From the NCBI GenBank assembly GCA_033296885.1, contig MU864099.1, positions 1 to 25,629 of the forward strand: a stretch of DNA of 25,629 bases. The letters run 5' to 3'. The translations under genes and the position numbers were made by a program. Position 1 is the first letter of the stretch, and each line of letters begins with the position of its first letter. Below the pieces are notes generated by a model. The model worked only from the letters and a program-made list of their open reading frames with translations. It had not been told where the DNA came from and did not search any database. Of this stretch, positions 20,641 through 25,629 are shown piece after piece. Source of the stretch: Triangularia verruculosa. Lineage: Eukaryota > Ascomycota > Sordariomycetes > Sordariales > Podosporaceae.

Positions 20641-21566
20641 GAGGTGGCTCCTGATATAACATCGGGGGTTGCCGGAGGTGGGTATGACCAGCCCGGCCGG
20701 CCATTGTTGTTGGTTAACCTACAGTGGTTTTTTCATTTCCTCTTAATGGTATCATTTGGAACTGGGTCAGGAAGGGGGACAGGAGTTTGCAATCCCGGCT
20801 TTTTTTTTGGGGGGGGGGGGCTGGAATGGAGAGGAGTAAGTGGCGTTTCCTGGTTGAAAAAAAAGTCAAGAAGGGATGGAAAGAAAAGATGATACCCCCA
20901 CCCTACTCAAATCATGACACAAACAACACACACACACACACAGACACACGAACAAGACGACAGTTTCCTGTTTTTTTTTTTTTGGTATAGGGAAAGAATA
21001 GGACAGACAGGACAAGGACAGTACGATAGGGGAGAGAGTAATGAGATAAAACAAAATCTTGGATCGTAAAATGGCAAAAAAAAAAAAAACTGAATGTCAC
21101 ACACGCCCCCCTGGATAGAGCAATGAGTAGTAGTAGTACGTACTGCATTGTCAGAATTCACACCTTTCCACATGTATAGGACACATTGGATTTTACATAT
21201 TGCAAGGCGGATAGGTAGATGAACGGGACTGCTTCCGTGCTTTTCTTTGACAAACAGAATAAATATTTCTCTCCCTCTCTCATCATCATCATCAACTACT
21301 CAAAAAATACGCCCCAAGATGAGAGATCAAGAACAAAACAGTATTTAGAAAAATTTCCCTTCCCCCTCCCATCCGCTTCCCCTAAATTTCACCTATACCC
21401 ACATACAAATATATCTCCCCCCTACCTTTTTCTACAGATTGTTATATGTTTATCCTACCCTACGCTATTTCAATCATCCCTCCCTCCCTCCCTCTTGCAT
21501 TGGTATATAAACCCCCCCCCCCTTCTTTCCATCAACATTAACCCCCCTAAACCCCTAACCCCCTCT
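20641..21566. other. Convergent 3' region with many homopolymer and microsatellite tracts
   Basis: This 926-bp interval lies between the stops of the OXR1-like and MAP kinase genes. It contains a T9G12 tract (20800-20820), a CA microsatellite (about 20925-20948), a T13 run (20971-20983), an A14 run (21076-21089), a (CCCT)n tract near 21478-21492, a C-run near 21512, and two CCCTAA units (21545-21558). Open frames here are repeat-driven and show no domain. It most likely holds two long 3' UTRs. Confidence 0.6.
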
Positions 21567-22797
21567 TTACCTCATAATCTCTTGGTAAATCAGCTGCTTC
21601 AACTGCTCCTTGCTCAAGTTATCCTTGTGCTTGTCAAAGTCGAAAAACTCCTCGGGGATCGGCGGGGCAGTCGGTTCGTCCTCGGGGTCGTGGTACGGCT
21701 CCAGGTACGGGTGCTTGAGCGCCTCTTCGACGGTGATCCGCTTGACCGGGTTGAACGCGAGTAGCTTCTCGAGCAAATCGAGCGCCATGTCAGACGTGTT
21801 GGGGAAGAGCGTGCGGAAGGGCACCTTCTTCTTGAAGGGGAGCGACCGGATGTACTCCCGTGCGCGCCGGGACTTGATGCCGTAGTAGTCCTCCATTGTT
21901 GGGGTGCCGAGGACGTCGAGGATGAGGGTGAGTTGGTGGTGGTCTACAATGGAGGGTTAGTGAGGAAGAGGAAAAAAGGTGGAGAGGGAAAAACATACAG
22001 TCCTTGCCTGGGAAGAGAGGCTTGCCGCTGAGCATTTCGGCGAGAATGCAGCCTACGGACCAGACGTCGATGGCCTTGGTATATTCCTTGAAGGTCAACA
22101 TGATCTCGGGAGCACGGTACCAGCGGGTGGCGACGTATTCTGTCATGAACCCTGAGTTGTCCTCCTGTGACGCTGCTGACCGGGCAAGACCGAAGTCGCA
22201 GACTTTGAGATCGCAGTTGGCGTTGAGGAGCAAGTTGGAGGGCTTGAGATCGCGGTGGAGGACGTTGGCCGAGTGCATGGCCTTGAGCGCACGAAGGGTT
22301 TGGTAGATGAAGTATTGGCAGTGGTCGTCTGAGAGCTCCTGTGTGCGGATAACGCGGTGCATATCTGTTTCCATCAACTCCTATAGTTTTCGCAAGGTTA
22401 GCACCGGACACATAAAAGACCTTGTTATCTTCCGTACCTGAATGAGATAGACCTCGTTGAACGACTCGTAGCTTCTGGGCTTCTGAATGTCGAGGATCGA
22501 GATGATGTTCTCGTGGTTGAAGTACCGAAGCAGCTTCATTTCGCGCAGCGTCCGCAGGCAGAACATGGAGTGATCGAAGGGGGTGATCTTCTTGATGGCG
22601 ACTTTTTGGCCGGAAGGCTTGTGAATAGCCGAGCTATTGCATCGTCAGAATTCGGTGTCTACGTTCATGCAACCCAGGTCGCAAACTTACCACACCACAC
22701 CATAGGCACCCTCGCCGACAACATCCTGAATGTCATACTGCTCGCTGACATTGAACGAGATTTTCCGGGCACCGCCCCGCGCTTGTGCGTTACTCAT
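21567..22797 (-). CDS. mak-2: Fus3/Kss1-class MAP kinase (MAK-2/Pmk1 type)
   Basis: Four exons, 22797-22691, 22633-22438, 22380-21999 and 21943-21567, giving 353 aa; introns are 57, 57 and 55 bp. In Neurospora and related fungi this kinase is activated by the NRC-1/MEK-2 modules and acts on the Ste12-type factor PP-1. It is needed for germling fusion, and in plant pathogens (Pmk1) for appressorium formation. Seen: N-terminus MSNAQARGGARKISFNVSEQ, glycine loop GEGAYG (28-33), Lys50 in VAIKK, catalytic HRD (143-145), DFG (163-165), the activation lip T181-E-Y183 in GFMTEYVATRWYRAPE, GCILAEMLSGKPLFPG, and a common-docking region FDFDKHKDNLSKEQL near the end. The joins restore GVVCSAIHKP, YLIQELMETDMHR and GKDYHHQLTLILDVLG. 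The TEY lip separates it from Hog1 (TGY); overall sequence separates it from Slt2/MAK-1. Symbol given by close resemblance to the Neurospora protein as I recall it. Confidence 0.96.
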
Positions 22798-25523
22798 GAT
22801 GGACTAGGTGGTCGGTCTACGAGATGCTGTTTCTTATAGTTCCCCGGAGATAGGGGTAGTCGAAATGGGTGCTGGCCTCAGTAGCAACCCCGTTGTATGA
22901 CAGACCAGCTCTCGAAGAGGATGGCAGACAGTCGAGGGGAATGACAGTTCCGTACAGATCGCCTGGGCAAATAAATCGTCTTTTCTACCATCATAGATTA
23001 TTATGTCAGCTCGTGGTCTTTTTGGAGCAGGGGGGAACTCGAAGCCGAACACACTTTGTCTCAGACAGCTTATATTCTCTTCAACAGTCAAAGTGACAAG
23101 TCACTGTTTTACCGCTCAAAAATCGCAACCGAAACAGGAGGCTCGTGGAGTTCTTTGTTCGTGGGCGCGAATGTGGAAAGTAAGCAGGTGATGGGGTGGT
23201 ATGGCAAGGCAGTCTCGGATGGATCAAAGGTCTTGTCTATACAATTGCCATGTTAGCCAGCTGGGTGGTGACAAGAAAACCAACCAAAACTCCCCGAAAG
23301 AAATAAGGGAAAAAAAGCCAAAAGTGCGGGCGGCAGGAGATCCGATACGGGTGATCGCTGTGTGTTGGTGTGCGCTCGGGTGGTCAGGTACAAGGCACCG
23401 GCTGCCAGCAGTACGAATGCGCCCCTCGCCAACAGCAGAGCCCCCTTCCCCTCGGTCGTCGTGGGGCAACAGAGAACGTGCGGACGCACCACACAGGGCA
23501 CCACAACGCAAAACCGCAGACGTGCGCACACAACCAACGAACGACACGGGAGTGGACGACGAATGTTGGCGATCCAGTGTCAGAAGCCCTGCTCCGCTGC
23601 CGCTTCGAGGTGCCAGCCGTGTGTGGTGATGCGGGACGCGGGGAGTTGGGCTCTGAGCGGCAGGGCCACCTCCTATCTCCCAAGAGAGCGATAACTTCTA
23701 GAGGCTCAGGTCGAGTATTTTTGTTGCCCCAGGGGTTATCCGGGTGGCCAGTATCCGAATGACGGGCGATCAGACACCTCGCCTGGCTCTCCTGGAAGCT
23801 ATGTCTTGCTCTGCCCCCTATACCAGAGTGCGGGGGAGCGAGCTTGGGCCGAGGAGCGACTTTCGGGTTTCTGGCGATAGTAGTACCTAGCGGTGCGTGC
23901 TTCGTATGATCTGCCTTTCTCTCGAGGGGGGCATCACACAGCACACTGCAGTCCAGGCTCTTCGGGTTTGTGAAAGGGGGCGAGATGGGGGAAACTTGGA
24001 TGATGGTAGATATGGGCAGCAGCGCACAACCGCCCACCACAGCAGTAGCAGCAGCAGCAAGGAGCAAGGAGAGCAGCATCCAACACAGAAATACATACGT
24101 ACCTTTCGCTGGTTTTCGTCCCGAATGTGGCCGGTCGGTGAAGGAAAAAGCTTCGACAGCAAAGCAAAACAACAACAATAACAACAACGAGCGCCAAAAA
24201 AAGAGAGCGAAGAGGGAGAGGAGGGGGAAAAGGGAGTTGCTCTCTCTTGCGACAGGGTGCGCGACAGAATTGCCCCGCTTTCTGGGCAACTGCGGAGGGA
24301 AAGGGCGGGCAGGGCGAGCGGTGGGCTGCGGCGAATGAAATGCACAGGTCGAGTTACGTCGCTGTTACTCGACACTATTTCGGAGTATATCGACAACAAA
24401 CTTTTGGTCAACAATCCGGATTGACAATGGCAGACAGACAGAGAGAGGGGAGAGAACGTGTTAATTACATGCAGTCCGGCAGCAGCTTGAAGACCGGGAA
24501 CCCCATCCCATCCATGCCTTCACCTAGGTGGCTTACAACTTCAACACAGGGCAGCCCCAGCGCAACCCGGCCGTGGATCTCAGCATGTCTTGTCTGGCCC
24601 GTTTCGGTGGACTCTTTGCTCACAAGGGGCAGCCAGGGGGCAGGGCCCGAGAGAGAGGGACGTGGTCTGGGCTGCCTTTTTTCCCTTTTGGTGGCCCGGC
24701 CAGGTCTGTTCGGATCCCGATTTGGACTCGCTTGAAGCCGTCAGGGTTGGACTTCAAAACGCCGGGTTGCAGCGGGAGAGCGCGGTCCCGCCTTTTGCGC
24801 AGCACCCCCCCCCAAAATGTCACCAGCGAAAACGAACATCTCTAACAACCAGGAGCTGCTTCTCCTTTTCTTCTAGAAGCCAAACAAGAAAGAGACAGGA
24901 TGGAGAAACCCGAAGCGTGGAGCTTTCAACCCCTTCCTCCCTTGGTTATAGACATCGGAAGTGTTCGCTGCCACCATCTGGAGGGGTACCGAGCGTAACG
25001 TTCACCCCGTCCACCGACCCGAACATCGTGGCCGCCCGAATCGAGCCGCCGTTGTGCCCGCCTACCTCGCATGTTTGCTTCGCCCCAAAAACAGCTTATG
25101 TAGAAGAAAGCTCTCCCCAACAGCCAGCCCATCACCCATCATCCCGTCAGATATTCCTCGGGCGCTTAAACCAGGTTGTGAGCTTCACCACGTGCTGTTT
25201 CGGATTGAGAACCCCCATAGCTTTTATCTTATCTGCCCGGAAGACTGTGTGCTATACCAATATAGAAACACACCACCAGGCCACACCATCAGTCACACTG
25301 CATCCATTCATTCACCTCATGCACATCTCCCCCCCCAAAAACCCATCAACAGCTCGCATACCAAGACCCTTCCCACCTTCAACTCCCGCCCCACGCTCCA
25401 ATAGCACACCTCACCTCCCTTCCCCATCCCTCCCGTTAAGCGCCTATCTCTTTCTCATCACTCCCCTCACCAGTCACTCATCACCTCACACAGACCCCTC
25501 CATCCATTCAATCAACCCCCCCG

Positions 25524-25524
<1 letters not shown>
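22798..25524. other. Long upstream region of the MAP kinase gene, no other gene recognised
   Basis: About 2.7 kb from the MAP kinase ATG to the artefact at the contig end. The longest open frame on the minus strand (23384-24289) opens at a TTG, is Leu- and Arg-rich without any domain, and is not convincing. The sequence has CAA, CAG and GA simple tracts (about 24040-24065 and 24165-24220). The last ~250 bases are C/T/A-rich (CCATCC, CACCTC) and resemble the leader of a plus-strand gene lying beyond the contig end. Part is probably the promoter and long 5' leader of the kinase. Confidence 0.5.
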
Positions 25525-25565
<41 letters not shown>

Positions 25566-25577
25566 CGGGGGGGGCGG

Positions 25578-25629
<52 letters not shown>
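25525..25629. other. Poly-G tract at contig end, likely artefact
   Basis: From 25525 to the last base the sequence is G except for C at 25566, 25575 and 25578. It follows a short C-run (25516-25522) and GC. It resembles neither the TTAGGG telomere repeat nor any gene. Long G-runs are typical of two-colour Illumina reads that lose signal. Confidence 0.85.

Noticed and set aside
23384..24289. A 301-codon open frame on the minus strand upstream of the MAP kinase
   Set aside because: It opens at TTG rather than ATG, has a biased Leu/Arg/Cys composition without domain motifs, and lies in simple-sequence-rich DNA; it looks like a chance frame in GC-rich sequence.
1..25629. Mobile elements, CRISPR arrays, intact tRNA or rRNA genes, secondary-metabolite cluster
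   Set aside because: No transposase or reverse-transcriptase motif, no long terminal or inverted repeats, no regularly spaced repeats, no full tRNA A-box plus B-box pair, and no backbone or tailoring enzyme of a biosynthetic cluster was seen.

Overview
The window looks like the end of a contig from a filamentous ascomycete, most likely a sordariomycete close to Sordariales. Three things point there: short introns (54-91 bp) with GTRAGT-like donors, well-spaced single-copy housekeeping genes, and a Fus3/Kss1-class MAP kinase that resembles Neurospora MAK-2 as I know that family. The species cannot be named from sequence reading alone.

Layout, left to right: COQ9 (+, 1069-1956) converges with SMC6 (-, 2314-5928, three exons). 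SMC6 diverges from an ecdysoneless/SGT1-type gene (+, 6460-8465, two exons) across a 531-bp shared promoter that holds two ACGCGT boxes. That gene converges with an intron-free aminoglycoside-phosphotransferase-like gene (-, 8590-10038). About 2.4 kb without a recognisable gene follows. Next come three minus-strand genes: TAN1 (12450-13765, four exons), pyruvate decarboxylase (14181-16024, three exons) and the sulfhydryl oxidase ERV1 (16792-17395, two exons). ERV1 diverges from HEM4, uroporphyrinogen-III synthase (+, 17757-18729, two exons). A TLD-domain OXR1-like gene (+, 19512-20640, two exons) converges with the MAP kinase gene (-, 21567-22797, four exons). The last 2.7 kb has no recognisable gene and ends in about 105 nt of almost pure G, which I read as a sequencing or assembly artefact.

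All splice sites were worked out by hand from donor and acceptor motifs, reading-frame continuity and family landmarks spanning each junction. These landmarks include NELNAAYAADGYAR in PDC, GKPCRSC in ERV1 and the GVVC junction of the MAP kinase.

The genes do not form an operon-like system or a secondary-metabolite cluster. Several share a loose mitochondrial/redox theme: COQ9 in ubiquinone synthesis, ERV1 in oxidative folding in the intermembrane space, HEM4 in heme synthesis, OXR1 in oxidative-stress/V-ATPase biology. The rest serve DNA repair (SMC6), tRNA modification (TAN1), fermentation (PDC) and signalling. I found no mobile element, CRISPR array, intact tRNA or rRNA, and no convincing new multi-gene system. 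The items most worth checking are the ACGCGT pair upstream of SMC6, the catalytically degenerate APH-like protein, a tandem in-frame splice acceptor in HEM4, a tRNA-Ser-like relic, and a recurrent C-rich to G-rich gradient along coding strands.
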